DNA of 64,000 nucleotides, taken from positions 1 to 64,000 of the forward strand of contig NZ_BLAY01000021.1 in NCBI RefSeq assembly GCF_020521235.1, written 5' to 3'. The notes beneath the pieces were generated by a model. That model had not been told where the DNA came from, did no database searches, and saw only the letters and a list, made by a program, of their open reading frames with translations. The translations under genes and the position numbers were made by a program. This DNA is from Microseira wollei NIES-4236. Its GTDB lineage: Bacteria; Cyanobacteriota; Cyanobacteriia; Cyanobacteriales; Aerosakkonemataceae. Numbering within the stretch: the stretch's first letter is position 1; every line of letters starts with the position of its first letter. Shown here piece by piece: positions 1 through 10,237 of this stretch.

Positions 1-126
1 CTAATGGCTAATGGCTAATGGCTAATGGCTAATGGCTAATGGCTAATGGCTAATGGCTAATGGCTAATGGCTAATGGCTAATGGCTAATGGCTAATGGCT
101 AATGGCTAATGGCTAATGGCTAATGG
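1..126. repeat. STRR heptamer array, 18 units
   Basis: Eighteen exact head-to-tail copies of the heptamer CTAATGG fill the first 126 bases. The window edge may cut the array, so the true copy number is unknown. There are no spacers, which excludes CRISPR. It matches the short tandemly repeated repetitive sequences known in filamentous cyanobacteria. Confidence 0.95.
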
Positions 127-185
127 CGATGTGTGTAGCATATATTGTCTGTAAAAACCACCCCCTGCTCGCTCTAAATCTACCA

Positions 186-234
186 ATTAACCATTAGCAA
201 TTAACCATTAGCAATTAGCAATTAGCAATTAGCC
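186..234. repeat. STRR array, AATTAGC type
   Basis: A run of AATTAGC/TTAACCA heptamers sits just before the ABC transporter gene. It lies directly upstream of the ribosome-binding site (AGAGAGG, about 245-251), so it forms part of the 5' leader or promoter region. Confidence 0.85.
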
Positions 235-257
235 AAATGCAATAAGAGAGGTATTGA

Positions 258-2114
258 ATGAATAACTCCGAAAAGGATCTTAAGGCAGTTGTACCAGGAA
301 TTTTACGGATTTTTCGCAATTTCTGGCCTCACATTCGCCAACGCAAATTTCTGATTGGTGGTTCGTTATTGGCGCTGTTGGTCGAGACTGGTTTGGGGTT
401 ATTGGAACCTTGGCCTTTGAAGTTTGTTTTTGACCGTATTATCTTACCGGGAACGACTGCTAATTCTTGGAATGTAGCGCTTCCTGCCGGACTTAGTCCC
501 ATGATGCTACTGACTTATGTGGCGGGCGCTATTATAGCGATCGCATCCCTCAAAAGCCTCGCCTCTTATTTAAGCACCTACGGCATGGCTTTGGCTGTGA
601 TTCAAGTATTAGCAGAAGTTCGCAGCAATCTTTACTCTCACCTGCAACGTCTCTCGCTTTGTTTTCACAGCAAACACAAAAGCGGAGACTTGATTACTCG
701 CGTCACTTATGATATAGAACGCCTGCGATTAGTGACGATTAAAACCGCCTTGCCATTCCTAACTAATATCGTCACCTTAGTAGGGATGGTAGCGGTGATG
801 TTTTGGCTGAATTGGGAACTAACGCTGATTGAGATTGCGATTTTTCCCTTCTTTGTATTTTTCACTAAGAATTTGGTTGCTCGGATTCGCAAAGTTACCC
901 GCAAACATCGCAAAACTGAAGGTGCGATCGCAGATACTACCAGCGAAACAATCGGTGCGATTAAAGTCGTGCAAGCGCTTTCCCTCCACGATATGTTGGA
1001 GGATAATTTTTACAAGCAAAATAGCCAAAGTTTAGATGAAGGCGCAAAATCTCTCAAACTGGCAACTTTGCTAGAAGGAACAGTGCAAGTTTTAATGGCA
1101 ATTGTGATGGCGCTGGTGGTGTGGCGAGGTTCCCTAGTTGTACTGCATAAAGGATTGACTCCAGGGGAATTATTAGTATTCACCAGCTATCTCAAATCTG
1201 CCTTCGATCCGATGCGCCACCTTTCCAAACAAGCTGGGCAAATTGCCAAAGCTACAGCTTCCGGCGAGCGAGTTGTTGATATTTTAGAATACGAACCTCG
1301 CGTCCGCGACTTACCTGGGGCAAAGAGAGCGCATCCTTTTTATGGTGCGGTGCGGTTTGAGAGCGTATCGTTTGGTTACGAACCGGAACGGGAAATTTTA
1401 AAAGACATTTATATTGCCATTCAACCCGGTCAACAAGTAGCGGTAGTTGGGCCATCTGGTAGCGGCAAGTCAACCTTAATTAGCTTAATTCTCCGCCTTT
1501 ACGATCCGGTTGACGGTCGGATTTTAATTGATGGACAGGATATTCGCGAGTATACCCTCGACTCTTTAAGACAGCAAATTAGCGTGGTTTTGCAAGACAG
1601 TATGCTGTTTGCTGTGAGCGTCCGGGAAAATATTGCTTATGGTAAATTAGGGGCATCTAATCGAGAAATTGAAACAGCGGCTCGCCTCGCCAATGCCCAT
1701 GATTTTATTATGGATCTACCTGAAGGTTACGACACAATATTAAGCGAGCGGGGGGCAAATTTATCCGGCGGTCAAAGGCAGCGAATTGCGATCGCTCGCG
1801 CTGCTATCCGTCAGTCTCCAATTGTGATTCTTGACGAACCTACCACCGGACTAGATAATGCTAGCGATCGCGCTGTCAGCGAAGCACTCAATCGACTTAC
1901 TAAAGGGCGAACAACCTTTTTAATTTCTCACAATCTCCGAGCAGTTGAAAATGCAGACTTAATCCTCTACGTTGAGTCAGGAAGCATCATAGAACGCGGC
2001 ACTCACAAAGAACTCATGGGTCTGGGAAGTCGCTACGCAGCTTTGTATCAAATGCAGAACGCAATTAACAACAGCACTCGCCCCGAAGGAGATAATTATG
2101 CAATTGAAGTATAA
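258..2114 (+). CDS. ABC exporter, fused membrane and ATPase domains (MsbA/lipid-drug type)
   Basis: This 618-residue half-transporter has an N-terminal membrane domain (about residues 25-330, several hydrophobic helices) and a C-terminal ATPase. Walker A GPSGSGKST lies near residue 397, the signature LSGGQRQRIAIA near 501, and Walker B VILDEPT follows. It fits the type-I exporter (MsbA-like) architecture, works as a dimer in the inner membrane, and its substrate cannot be told from sequence. The ATG at 258 follows AGAGAGG by 6 nt. The 3' end overlaps the histidine phosphatase gene by 17 bp, so the two are probably cotranscribed and translationally coupled. Confidence 0.95.
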   Translation: MNNSEKDLKAVVPGILRIFRNFWPHIRQRKFLIGGSLLALLVETGLGLLEPWPLKFVFDRIILPGTTANSWNVALPAGLSPMMLLTYVAGAIIAIASLKSLASYLSTYGMALAVIQVLAEVRSNLYSHLQRLSLCFHSKHKSGDLITRVTYDIERLRLVTIKTALPFLTNIVTLVGMVAVMFWLNWELTLIEIAIFPFFVFFTKNLVARIRKVTRKHRKTEGAIADTTSETIGAIKVVQALSLHDMLEDNFYKQNSQSLDEGAKSLKLATLLEGTVQVLMAIVMALVVWRGSLVVLHKGLTPGELLVFTSYLKSAFDPMRHLSKQAGQIAKATASGERVVDILEYEPRVRDLPGAKRAHPFYGAVRFESVSFGYEPEREILKDIYIAIQPGQQVAVVGPSGSGKSTLISLILRLYDPVDGRILIDGQDIREYTLDSLRQQISVVLQDSMLFAVSVRENIAYGKLGASNREIETAARLANAHDFIMDLPEGYDTILSERGANLSGGQRQRIAIARAAIRQSPIVILDEPTTGLDNASDRAVSEALNRLTKGRTTFLISHNLRAVENADLILYVESGSIIERGTHKELMGLGSRYAALYQMQNAINNSTRPEGDNYAIEV

Positions 2115-3405
2115 CGAACTTGCAGGCAATTTACTGCAACAAATGCTCCGCATAAACCTGGGTACTCGCGTCATTCTCGTGCGCCACGGTGAGAGTACAT
2201 TCAACGCTCAAGGTCGCCATCAAGGTAGTAGCGATGAATCAGTTTTAACCGAAATCGGTCGCAGTGCGGCGCGTCAAACAGGAACCTTTCTGAGGGGAAT
2301 AACTTTCGATGCAGTTTACACCAGTTCGCTCAAACGAACCCAGGAAACTGCCAGCGAAATGCTAGCGATGATGGAACCTGCAATTGAACTAAATAAAATT
2401 CACACCACTTATGCTTTGCGAGAAATTGATTTGCCCGCATGGCAAGGTTTGTCACATCGCGAGGTGCAAGAAAAATTTGCCCAAGACTATCGCTGCTGGA
2501 GACAGTGCCCCCACGAATTTCGCATGGCTACCCCGGAACAATATAGCGGTTTGCAGCCGGATCAGGTACAACAGCCGTGTGCAGGCAGCATTAAGGATGC
2601 CGCCCCTTTGTGTAGCGGCAGCATTAATGCTGCCGCTACACAAACGAAGCCAAAAGGCTTGACTTCACTCGCTGGCAATCCGCTGTATACTTTCCCTGTC
2701 CTGGATTTGTACTCGCGCGCCCAACAATTTTGGCAGGAAATACTACCCGATCATCGCAATCAAACGCTCCTGATTGTGAGTCATTCTGGCACAATCCGCG
2801 CTTTAATTGCCACAGCGCTGGGTTTAACCCCCGAAAGATACCACGCACTCCAGCAATCTAACTGCGGTATCAGTATCCTGAATTTCCCCGATGGTTACCA
2901 AGCGCCAGCGCAATTAGAAGCTTTGAATCTCACCACCCACTTGGGCGAGACTTTGCCCCCAACCAAAGCAGACCCTAAAGGGTTGCGTTTGTTGCTTGTA
3001 CCCAGTGGAAATGAGGCACAGATGCGGCGGGTAGCGCAGTTGCTGAAAACAGAATCGATCCACTTTAGCATTAGCGGTACTGACCATGAGGCGGAGGCAA
3101 TCGCCACCACAATTCTGCAATACCATCCCGCAACCGTGCAGCTACAGGTGTTGCGAGACGACTTCCCCCAAGTCTGGCAACAAGCTATTACTGCCCGCAG
3201 TTCCCTCACCACCAACTCCAGCCAATTGATAACTGGTTTAGTCGTGGGTATAAATTATATCATTCAGCGTCTCATACGTCAAGTATTAGGCATGAATTGC
3301 GATGAAATTGGCAATTTGCAACTGCGGCAGGGAGCCGTCAGCGTTATCCATTATCCTTTGGCAGAGCGATCGCCCATGCTGCAAGCAATGAATATTGCTG
3401 GGTAA
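2098..3405 (+). CDS. Histidine phosphatase family protein (phosphoglycerate mutase-like)
   Basis: This 435-residue protein has the phosphatase signature LVRHGEST with the phospho-accepting His at residue 30, and the second conserved His in IVSHSGTIRAL near residue 229. The substrate is unknown; the family includes sugar-phosphate and nucleotide phosphatases. The C-terminal part (about 290-435) is an extra region I do not recognise. The gene overlaps the upstream ABC exporter by 17 bp. An alternative start is the ATG at 2143 (Met16), just before the conserved core. Residues about 160-182 are encoded by a palindromic repeat inserted in frame between the two catalytic motifs. The stop codon TAA at 3403-3405 is the first unit of an STRR tract. 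Confidence 0.9.
   Translation: MQLKYNELAGNLLQQMLRINLGTRVILVRHGESTFNAQGRHQGSSDESVLTEIGRSAARQTGTFLRGITFDAVYTSSLKRTQETASEMLAMMEPAIELNKIHTTYALREIDLPAWQGLSHREVQEKFAQDYRCWRQCPHEFRMATPEQYSGLQPDQVQQPCAGSIKDAAPLCSGSINAAATQTKPKGLTSLAGNPLYTFPVLDLYSRAQQFWQEILPDHRNQTLLIVSHSGTIRALIATALGLTPERYHALQQSNCGISILNFPDGYQAPAQLEALNLTTHLGETLPPTKADPKGLRLLLVPSGNEAQMRRVAQLLKTESIHFSISGTDHEAEAIATTILQYHPATVQLQVLRDDFPQVWQQAITARSSLTTNSSQLITGLVVGINYIIQRLIRQVLGMNCDEIGNLQLRQGAVSVIHYPLAERSPMLQAMNIAG
2607..2644. repeat. 38-bp perfect palindrome inside the histidine phosphatase gene
   Basis: The core TGTAGCGGCAGCATT is followed by its exact reverse complement (2611-2640), and pairing continues to 2607 and 2644. A degenerate relative lies just upstream at about 2577-2604. 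Read in frame it gives CSGSINAAATQ. This is a dispersed palindromic element that has entered a coding sequence without breaking the frame. Confidence 0.85.
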
Positions 3406-3555
3406 TAGGTAATGGGTAATAGGTAATAGGTCAAGCGCTAATCGCTAACAGTCAATAGTTATTTACTAGCTCACAATTACCAATTAGCAATTAGCAATTA
3501 GCAAGCGAGCAATTCCCAATTAGCAATTAGCAATTAGCAATTCCCAATCATTCAC
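3403..3555. repeat. STRR arrays between the phosphatase and aldo/keto reductase genes
   Basis: Two heptamer families are present: TAATAGG/TAATGGG units starting on the stop codon of the phosphatase (3403-3430), and AATTAGC units with CAATTCC variants (about 3480-3550) ending just before the ribosome-binding site of the next gene. Confidence 0.85.
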
Positions 3556-3569
3556 AAAAAAGAGGTTCC

Positions 3570-4541
3570 ATGCTTTATCGCGAATTTGGTCAAACAGGTT
3601 GGCAAGTATCAGCTATCGGTTTAGGGACGTGGAATATCGGCAATCAATGGGGCGAAGTGGAAGAAACAACCGCTTTAGCAACCATCCTCAGTGCCTTCGA
3701 CAATGGCGTAAATTTGTTTGATACCGCCGAAGCTTATGGCATTCCCCAAGGATTATCTGAAGAGCGTTTAGGACTCACCTTGAAGGGGATTCGCGACCAA
3801 GCTTATGTAGTCACAAAAATTGGCAGTTGGGGCAGACGCAACGGCGAAGTTTTGCCAAAATCTGTTGATACAATTCGCCTATGCTTACACGCTTCCCTTT
3901 ATCGATTGCGGACTGATTGGGTAGATGTCGCGCTTTGTCACGAAGGCGATATTGAAGATCCAACCGTTTATTTAGAAGCCTTTGAAATGTTGAAAGAAAA
4001 AGGTCACATCCGCGCCTACGGCATCTCGACAAATGATTTTGAAGTCCTCAAACGCTTCAATGTTAATAACACCTGTAAAGTGGTGGAATTTGACTATTCG
4101 CTGTTAAATCGCCAGCCAGAATTAGACATGCTGCCTTATTGTCAAGAGCATGGCATAGCCGTATTAGCGCGCGGGCCTCTGGCAAAGGGATTGCTATCCG
4201 GCAAATATTCTACCGATACAGTTTTTAAAGATACGATTCGCTCCAAGTGGCACAAAAAAGAAAAAACCCAGGCAAAATACGAGCAAGAAATTGCAACCGT
4301 AGATCGCATCAAAGCAGCATTGCCACCCGGAGAAAATATGGTTGAAACAGCTTTGCGCTTTGCCATCTCGCATCCAGTAAAACCCGTAGCCATACCCGGT
4401 GCTAAATCTCCCGAACAAGCAGCGATAAATGCTAAAGCAGGGGATAAAGTGTTATCCGATCAAGAGATAAAAAAACTCATTCTCAGCTTAGAAAATCCGT
4501 TCAGCGAACGGGAACTGAGTGTAATAGGAACCAGAGAATAG
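3570..4541 (+). CDS. Aldo/keto reductase
   Basis: At 323 residues this is a standard-length aldo/keto reductase, an NAD(P)H-dependent carbonyl reductase with a TIM barrel. The catalytic tetrad is visible: Asp51 and Tyr56 (LFDTAEAYG), Lys83 (VTKIG) and His124 (ALCHEGD). The C-terminal AIPGAKSPEQAAINAKA segment is the expected nucleotide-phosphate-binding region. The ATG at 3570 follows AGAGG by 4 nt. The natural substrate is unknown. An STRR tract separates it from the preceding gene. Confidence 0.93.
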   Translation: MLYREFGQTGWQVSAIGLGTWNIGNQWGEVEETTALATILSAFDNGVNLFDTAEAYGIPQGLSEERLGLTLKGIRDQAYVVTKIGSWGRRNGEVLPKSVDTIRLCLHASLYRLRTDWVDVALCHEGDIEDPTVYLEAFEMLKEKGHIRAYGISTNDFEVLKRFNVNNTCKVVEFDYSLLNRQPELDMLPYCQEHGIAVLARGPLAKGLLSGKYSTDTVFKDTIRSKWHKKEKTQAKYEQEIATVDRIKAALPPGENMVETALRFAISHPVKPVAIPGAKSPEQAAINAKAGDKVLSDQEIKKLILSLENPFSERELSVIGTRE

Positions 4542-4868
4542 GAAAAGCACCACCTTTTTTTATAAGTCTGCGTAGACAGACCAAAGAAACCCGATTTCTA
4601 GGAAAAATCGTTGGTTTGGTTTCGAGAGATCAAGGTCGAAACCGGGTTTCTGTAAGTCCTGTTTATAAGTCTGCGTAGGCAGACTTTGTTTGTATAGGCG
4701 CGACTTAAGTCGTCAAGCTTGCTACGCGATCGCTTCCCCAGGTCTGGTTATGCAATTCGGAAGCGATCGCGTATCCTATTGTCAGACATTTCGCGTATTT
4801 TCCCTGTGGTTAACTCATGGGTCAGATGCCAGCATAATCATGTTTGATATAACTTCCAGGGAACCCCC
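4542..4868. other. Intergenic region with dispersed short repeats
   Basis: No convincing gene. It holds two copies of a TATAAGTCTGCGTAG-type repeat (about 4561 and 4662), two copies of the AGAAACC/GGTTTCT palindrome family (about 4586-4602 and 4637-4653) and two HIP1 sites (4726-4733, 4763-4770). The promoter of the large kinase gene should lie near its right end, but no clear -35/-10 pair stood out. Confidence 0.6.
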
Positions 4869-7800
4869 ATGCTGGCTGTCTCTAACTACCAAATCGATTC
4901 AACTCTGCACGAAGGCATCGAAACCATCATCTATCGGGTACAAACCCCAACCGACCAAAAGCCAAAAATCCTCAAAATCCTCAAAGCTGAATATCCCACC
5001 GTAGACGCCATTACCCGCCTCAAACACGAATATCAAATCCGCAAAGACTTAAACCATCCAGGCATTGTCAAAGTTATTAGCCTCGAAACCTTCAACAATC
5101 GTTTAGGACTGCTTTTAGAAGACTTCGGCGGCGAATCAATGTCAAAATTATTGCCAAGAGAAAAACTTTCTATAACAACCTGTTTAAACATAGCCATCCA
5201 AATCGCTAAAGCTTTAGAGTATTTGCATCAAAACCAGATTATTCATAAAGATATTAAACCCAGCAACATCATCATTAATTCCCAAACGGGTATTGTTAAA
5301 CTAACCGACTTCGGCATCGCCTCCCGACTGAATAAAGAAACCCCGCAATTTATTAATCCCAATATTGTAGAAGGCACTCTCGCCTATATGTCTCCCGAAC
5401 AAACAGGGAGAATGAATCGCACCCTCGACTATCGCACAGACTTTTATTCATTTGGTGTCACCTTATATGAAATGCTCACGGGTCAATTACCATTTCAGAG
5501 CGATGACCCCTTAGAGTTAGTTTATAACCATATTGCCAAACAACCAATCCCCCCGCAGCAACTGCTTCCAGACATTCCCCAAAGCTTATCAGAAATAGTG
5601 ATGAAGCTGATGGCAAAAAATGCCGAAGATCGATATCAAAGTGCTGCTGGAATATTAGCGGATTTAGAAATTTGTCTCAACCCATCACAAACCAAAGGCG
5701 AGATTACCGATTTTATTCCCGGACGCTTAGATATCTTGAGTCAGTTGCTCATCCCCCAAAAATTATACGGTCGAGAAAATCAGGTTAATTTACTCTTATC
5801 TGGCTTTAATCGCGCTGCTCAAGGAACCAGCGAACTGATGTTAGTTTCTGGTTATTCTGGCATCGGTAAATCTGCCGTTGTCAATGAAATTAACAAACCC
5901 ATTACCAAACAACGGGGTTATTTCATCTCCGGTAAATTTGACCAATTTAAACGAAATATTCCCTATGCTTCTTTAAGCCAAGCCTTTGGCTATTTGATGC
6001 GGCAATTACTGACAGAAAGTGCTGAAAATTTGCAACAATGGCAGGAAAAAATATTAACGGCTATAGGCGCTAACGGTCAAGTAATTATTGATGTAATTCC
6101 CGAAGTAGAATTAATTATTGGCAAGCAGCCAGAATTGCCGCAAGTAGGGCCAACAGAATCCCAAAATCGCTTTAATCGGGTATTTGCTGAATTTATCCGA
6201 GTTTTCACCCAAAAAGAGCATCCGTTAGTTATCTTTTTAGACGACTTACAATGGGCGGATTCAGCAACATTGAACTTAATGCAATTGCTGATGACCGACC
6301 CGGATAGCAACTATTTATTATTACTTGGTGCGTATCGGGATAATGAAGTAAGTTCCACCCATCCTTTGATGCAAACTGTAGAGGAAATTAAAAAGGCTGG
6401 TACGGTTGTTAATAATATTGTTTTGCAACCCTTAGATTTAGACAATGTCACTCAATTAATTGCCGACACCCTACAAGAAACCCGGTTTCTTCAAGAAACC
6501 GGGTTTCTCAGCCAACGAGTCATTGACCTGGCAGAATTACTCTCTAATAAAACCGGGGGCAATCCCTTTTTCTTGACGCAATTACTCCAGGCACTTTATC
6601 AAGAAAAACTCTTGACATTTGACTTCAATAGTGCTTCGTGGCAGTGGAATCTGGAGGAAATTCAGGCGATTGGGATTACCGATAAAAATGTGGTGGAACT
6701 GGTAGCTTCTCGCATTGAAAAACTGCCAAAATCAACCCAAGAAGTACTAAAGCTGGCAGCTTGCGTGGGAGATAGGTTTACCTTAGATGTTCTTTCAATT
6801 GTGAATGAAAAATTACCTTCAGTTACAGCGATCGAACTTTATTCAGCTTTACAAGCAGGGTTAATTTTACCTTTGAGCGAAGCTTACAAAATCCCTTTAG
6901 TGTTTGATGAGTCAGAAAATACAGTCGAGATAATAGAAGCAAAAATCCCTAAGGTGGGTTATAAATTCTTGCATGACCGAGTGCAGCAAGCAGCCTATTC
7001 ACTGATTCCAAACGAACAGAAGAAAGCCACCCATCTGAAAATCGGTCGATTGCTCCTGGAAAATACTCCCAAGCAAAACCTAGAGGAAAACATTTTTGAT
7101 ATTGTCAATCAATTAAATGTAGGAATTGACACAATTAGCCAGCCCGCAGAAAAATGCAAATTAGCTGAATTGAATTGGATAGCAGGCAAGAGAGCCAAAG
7201 CAGCATCCGCCTATGAACCTGCGGCTAATTATCTCAATACGGGACTGGAATTGCTCGCGTCTGATAGCTGGCAGAATCAATATGACTTGACTTTGAATCT
7301 CCACCTTGCCACAGCAGAAGCAGAGTATCTCACTACCAAATTTGAGCGAAGTCATGCGCTCTTAGATGTTATCTTGACTCAAGCCAAAAACCTCCTCGAC
7401 CAGGCTCAAGCGTACAAACTGAAAGTTGAGGTTTACATCGCCCAAATTCAAATGCAAGTAGCGTTGGACACTGGGCTATCGGTTATAGAAATGCTGGGGG
7501 TCAAGTTGGAAGAGGAACCGCCACAAGTCGAGCAGATTGAGGAGTTAATTAACCTTCCCGAAATGACTGACCCTGATAAAATTGCAGCTCTGTGGATACT
7601 ACTTAAAATTGGTAGTGCAGCTTATATAGCAAATCCAGGTCTGTTGGCACGCATATTGTTTACAATGGCAAATCTCTGCATAAAATATGGGAATTCGCCG
7701 GAAGCTGCAAAGGTCTATGTTTACTATGGAATACTTCTAAGCAGTTCGCTGAATGATATTGAGGCAGGGTATCGCTATGGTCAATTGTCTTTGAGACTTT

Positions 7801-10226
7801 TGGAGCAATTTCATGCCAAGGAACTACAAGTCTTAATCCTCAATGGGTTTAATGGTTATGTCAGGTTGTGGAAAGAACAGGTTAGAGACACCTTAAATCC
7901 TTTGCGCGTGGCCTATGCTTGCGGTTTGGAATCTGGAGAAATCCTATCCGGGGGCTACGCGATTCTGAACTATTTCATGCACAGCTTCTTTGTCGGCGAA
8001 TCCCTGGAATCTCTAGAGCAGAAACATCGCCTTTACATTGATGAATTCAAGAAGCAACGGCTGTATTATCACTTGGTTTATGGTCAGATTTGCCGACAAC
8101 TAATTCTCAATTTACTTGGTCAAGTTGAGGAGCCAGTCTTGCTGATGGGTGAGGCGTTTAATGAGCAGGAGATGATTCCTGTTCTGACCGAACAAAAGAA
8201 TGGAACGACGCTGTTTTTTGTCTATTTGGCTAAAGCGATGCTTCATTATTTGTTCGAGCAACCGGAATTGGCGATCGCTTATTCCCAAACCGCAGAATCC
8301 TACGTACAATCTGTATTGGGATTGTTCATCAGCGCCCAGTGTAATTTCTATCAATCTCTGGCGCTTTTAGCTCACTATCCCCATGCTGAAGCAAGTCAGC
8401 AAAGCCTATATCTAGAAACGGTGGCATCCAATCAGGAAAAAATGCAGCAATGGGCGTACCATGCCCCAATGAACTTCCAGCATAAGTACGATTTAGTAGC
8501 AGCAGAAAAAGCGCGCGTTTTAGGCAATAAACTTGCAGCAATAGATGATTACGATCTGGCGATTAAACGAGCCGCAGCTAACAATTATCTTCACGAAGAG
8601 GCATTAGCTTATGAATTGGCAGGAAAATTTTATCAATCCCTGGATAAAGAGATAATTGCTCAGGCATACCTCACCAAGGCTTATTATGCCTATATCCGTT
8701 GGGGAGCGATCGCAAAAGTCAAAGCCTTAGAATCAAACTATCCTTTCCTAGCAGCACAAACTTGCTCAGTAGAAACCCGTAAATTTGATGTTAAAACCAC
8801 TACGGCGGCAACGACGACCAATAGCAGGTTGGCAGATTTTCTCGACTTAAGCACATTCGTCAAATCTTCTCAAGCCATAGCCAGAGAAATTATCCTGGAA
8901 AATTTGCTCTCCCAGTTAATCAAAATCTTGCTGGAAAACGCCGCCGCTCAAAAAGGCTTTCTCCTACTGCTAAAAGATGACCAACTCTATATCGAAGCAT
9001 CGGGAACCGCTACCGATGATGTCGTCAAAGTTTTACAATCTATTCCCGTCGCCACCTGTGACGATTTACCCCTATCGGTCATCAATTACGTTAAGAGGAC
9101 TCAAGAGAATCTCGTCTTAAATAACGCAACGGTTACCGAACCCTTTAATGCAGATGTTTATATTCAAGAATGTCAGCCGAAATCCATCCTTTGTTTGCCG
9201 ATTTTGTATCAATCTAAGCTGCAAGGGATTCTGTACTTGGAAAATAACTTAGCGGTGGGAGCATTTACAAACTCGCGCATCGAAGTTCTCCAGCTTCTAT
9301 GTTCTCAAGCCGCTATTTCCCTGGAAAATGCACGGTTATACGCCCAATTAGCAGAATATTCCCACACTTTAGAAGAAAAAGTCGCAGCCAGAACTGCTGA
9401 ACTCAAAGCCGCACAAAAGCAAATTATTGCCCAAGAAAAACTCGCCTCTCTGGGGACTTTAACCGCAGGGGTTGCTCACGAACTCAAAAATCCCCTCAAT
9501 TTTGTGAATAATTTTGCCGAATTATCAGTAGAGTTAGCCGAAGAATTGCTTGCAGAAATTGAAAACCAAGCCGAACCTCTCGATGCCAATATCCTAAACT
9601 ACACCAAAGAAACTTTAAGCGATCTTAAAGAAAATATCGCAATTATTCAACAGCACGGTCAAAGAGCTGACCGCATTATTCACAACATGATGCAGCACGC
9701 GCGCACTGACAGCAATACTCGCCAACCCACCAACCTCAATGCTCTGCTTGACCAAGCGGTGCAGCTAGCGTATCACAGCAGGCGTTCTAAGAATAACAAC
9801 TTTAACGTGACGATCTACAAAGATTATGACGACTCTATTGGTCTATTGAATCTGGTATCCGCCGATCTCAACCGTGCTTTCATCAATATTATCGACAATG
9901 CCTGCTATGCGGTCGAGGCGAAGCAGAAGCATTTTGAGGCACAGATGGGTAACTCTGGTGAAACCTTTACCCCCACACTTTGGGTGAAAACCCAAAACAA
10001 AGGGGAAGTTGTAGAAATCCGCATCCGCGATAACGGCATCGGAATTGCACCCGATCTAATAGATAAAATCTTCCATCCTTTTTTTACCACTAAGCCAGCA
10101 GGAGATGGCACCGGCTTGGGTTTATCTTTAACCTACGACATTATTGTAGGGCATCCAGGCGGCACTTTGAACGTGGAAAGCGAACTCGGAGAGTATACCG
10201 AATTCATCATCAGTTTGTCTGCCTGA
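4869..10226 (+). CDS. Giant Ser/Thr kinase - AAA ATPase - GAF - histidine kinase hybrid
   Basis: This 1785-residue cytosolic signalling protein has four modules. (1) A Ser/Thr kinase at about 10-270, with catalytic loop HKDIKPSN (Asp128) and DFG at Asp147. (2) An AAA/STAND-like ATPase at about 290-620, Walker A GYSGIGKS at 328-335. (3) A long helical, TPR-like region to about 1290, then a GAF domain at about 1330-1490. (4) A coiled coil and a histidine kinase with H-box VAHELKNPLNF (His1537) and ATP-binding motifs DNACYAV, RDNGIGIAP and GTGLGLS. No membrane segment is visible. This layout is known from cyanobacterial Hik/Pkn hybrids. The two response regulators immediately downstream are likely partners. 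A palindromic repeat has been inserted in frame in the ATPase module (6476-6508). Confidence 0.95.
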   Translation: MLAVSNYQIDSTLHEGIETIIYRVQTPTDQKPKILKILKAEYPTVDAITRLKHEYQIRKDLNHPGIVKVISLETFNNRLGLLLEDFGGESMSKLLPREKLSITTCLNIAIQIAKALEYLHQNQIIHKDIKPSNIIINSQTGIVKLTDFGIASRLNKETPQFINPNIVEGTLAYMSPEQTGRMNRTLDYRTDFYSFGVTLYEMLTGQLPFQSDDPLELVYNHIAKQPIPPQQLLPDIPQSLSEIVMKLMAKNAEDRYQSAAGILADLEICLNPSQTKGEITDFIPGRLDILSQLLIPQKLYGRENQVNLLLSGFNRAAQGTSELMLVSGYSGIGKSAVVNEINKPITKQRGYFISGKFDQFKRNIPYASLSQAFGYLMRQLLTESAENLQQWQEKILTAIGANGQVIIDVIPEVELIIGKQPELPQVGPTESQNRFNRVFAEFIRVFTQKEHPLVIFLDDLQWADSATLNLMQLLMTDPDSNYLLLLGAYRDNEVSSTHPLMQTVEEIKKAGTVVNNIVLQPLDLDNVTQLIADTLQETRFLQETGFLSQRVIDLAELLSNKTGGNPFFLTQLLQALYQEKLLTFDFNSASWQWNLEEIQAIGITDKNVVELVASRIEKLPKSTQEVLKLAACVGDRFTLDVLSIVNEKLPSVTAIELYSALQAGLILPLSEAYKIPLVFDESENTVEIIEAKIPKVGYKFLHDRVQQAAYSLIPNEQKKATHLKIGRLLLENTPKQNLEENIFDIVNQLNVGIDTISQPAEKCKLAELNWIAGKRAKAASAYEPAANYLNTGLELLASDSWQNQYDLTLNLHLATAEAEYLTTKFERSHALLDVILTQAKNLLDQAQAYKLKVEVYIAQIQMQVALDTGLSVIEMLGVKLEEEPPQVEQIEELINLPEMTDPDKIAALWILLKIGSAAYIANPGLLARILFTMANLCIKYGNSPEAAKVYVYYGILLSSSLNDIEAGYRYGQLSLRLLEQFHAKELQVLILNGFNGYVRLWKEQVRDTLNPLRVAYACGLESGEILSGGYAILNYFMHSFFVGESLESLEQKHRLYIDEFKKQRLYYHLVYGQICRQLILNLLGQVEEPVLLMGEAFNEQEMIPVLTEQKNGTTLFFVYLAKAMLHYLFEQPELAIAYSQTAESYVQSVLGLFISAQCNFYQSLALLAHYPHAEASQQSLYLETVASNQEKMQQWAYHAPMNFQHKYDLVAAEKARVLGNKLAAIDDYDLAIKRAAANNYLHEEALAYELAGKFYQSLDKEIIAQAYLTKAYYAYIRWGAIAKVKALESNYPFLAAQTCSVETRKFDVKTTTAATTTNSRLADFLDLSTFVKSSQAIAREIILENLLSQLIKILLENAAAQKGFLLLLKDDQLYIEASGTATDDVVKVLQSIPVATCDDLPLSVINYVKRTQENLVLNNATVTEPFNADVYIQECQPKSILCLPILYQSKLQGILYLENNLAVGAFTNSRIEVLQLLCSQAAISLENARLYAQLAEYSHTLEEKVAARTAELKAAQKQIIAQEKLASLGTLTAGVAHELKNPLNFVNNFAELSVELAEELLAEIENQAEPLDANILNYTKETLSDLKENIAIIQQHGQRADRIIHNMMQHARTDSNTRQPTNLNALLDQAVQLAYHSRRSKNNNFNVTIYKDYDDSIGLLNLVSADLNRAFINIIDNACYAVEAKQKHFEAQMGNSGETFTPTLWVKTQNKGEVVEIRIRDNGIGIAPDLIDKIFHPFFTTKPAGDGTGLGLSLTYDIIVGHPGGTLNVESELGEYTEFIISLSA
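6476..6508. repeat. In-frame double AGAAACC/GGTTTCT palindrome within the kinase gene
   Basis: AGAAACCCGGTTTCT (6476-6490) and its exact reverse complement AGAAACCGGGTTTCT (6494-6508) are separated by 3 nt and form a perfect hairpin. They encode QETRFLQETGFLS in the ATPase module. The same motif is dispersed across the intergenic regions of the window. Confidence 0.85.
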
Positions 10227-10237
10227 TTTTTCCTCAA

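Noticed and set aside
1-126. Tandem short repeats as a possible CRISPR array
   Set aside because: Units are 7 bp, contiguous and lack spacers; no cas genes are present in the window.
4690-5004. 104-aa open frame before and overlapping the giant kinase gene
   Set aside because: It overlaps the well-conserved kinase N-terminus in another frame and has no recognisable features.
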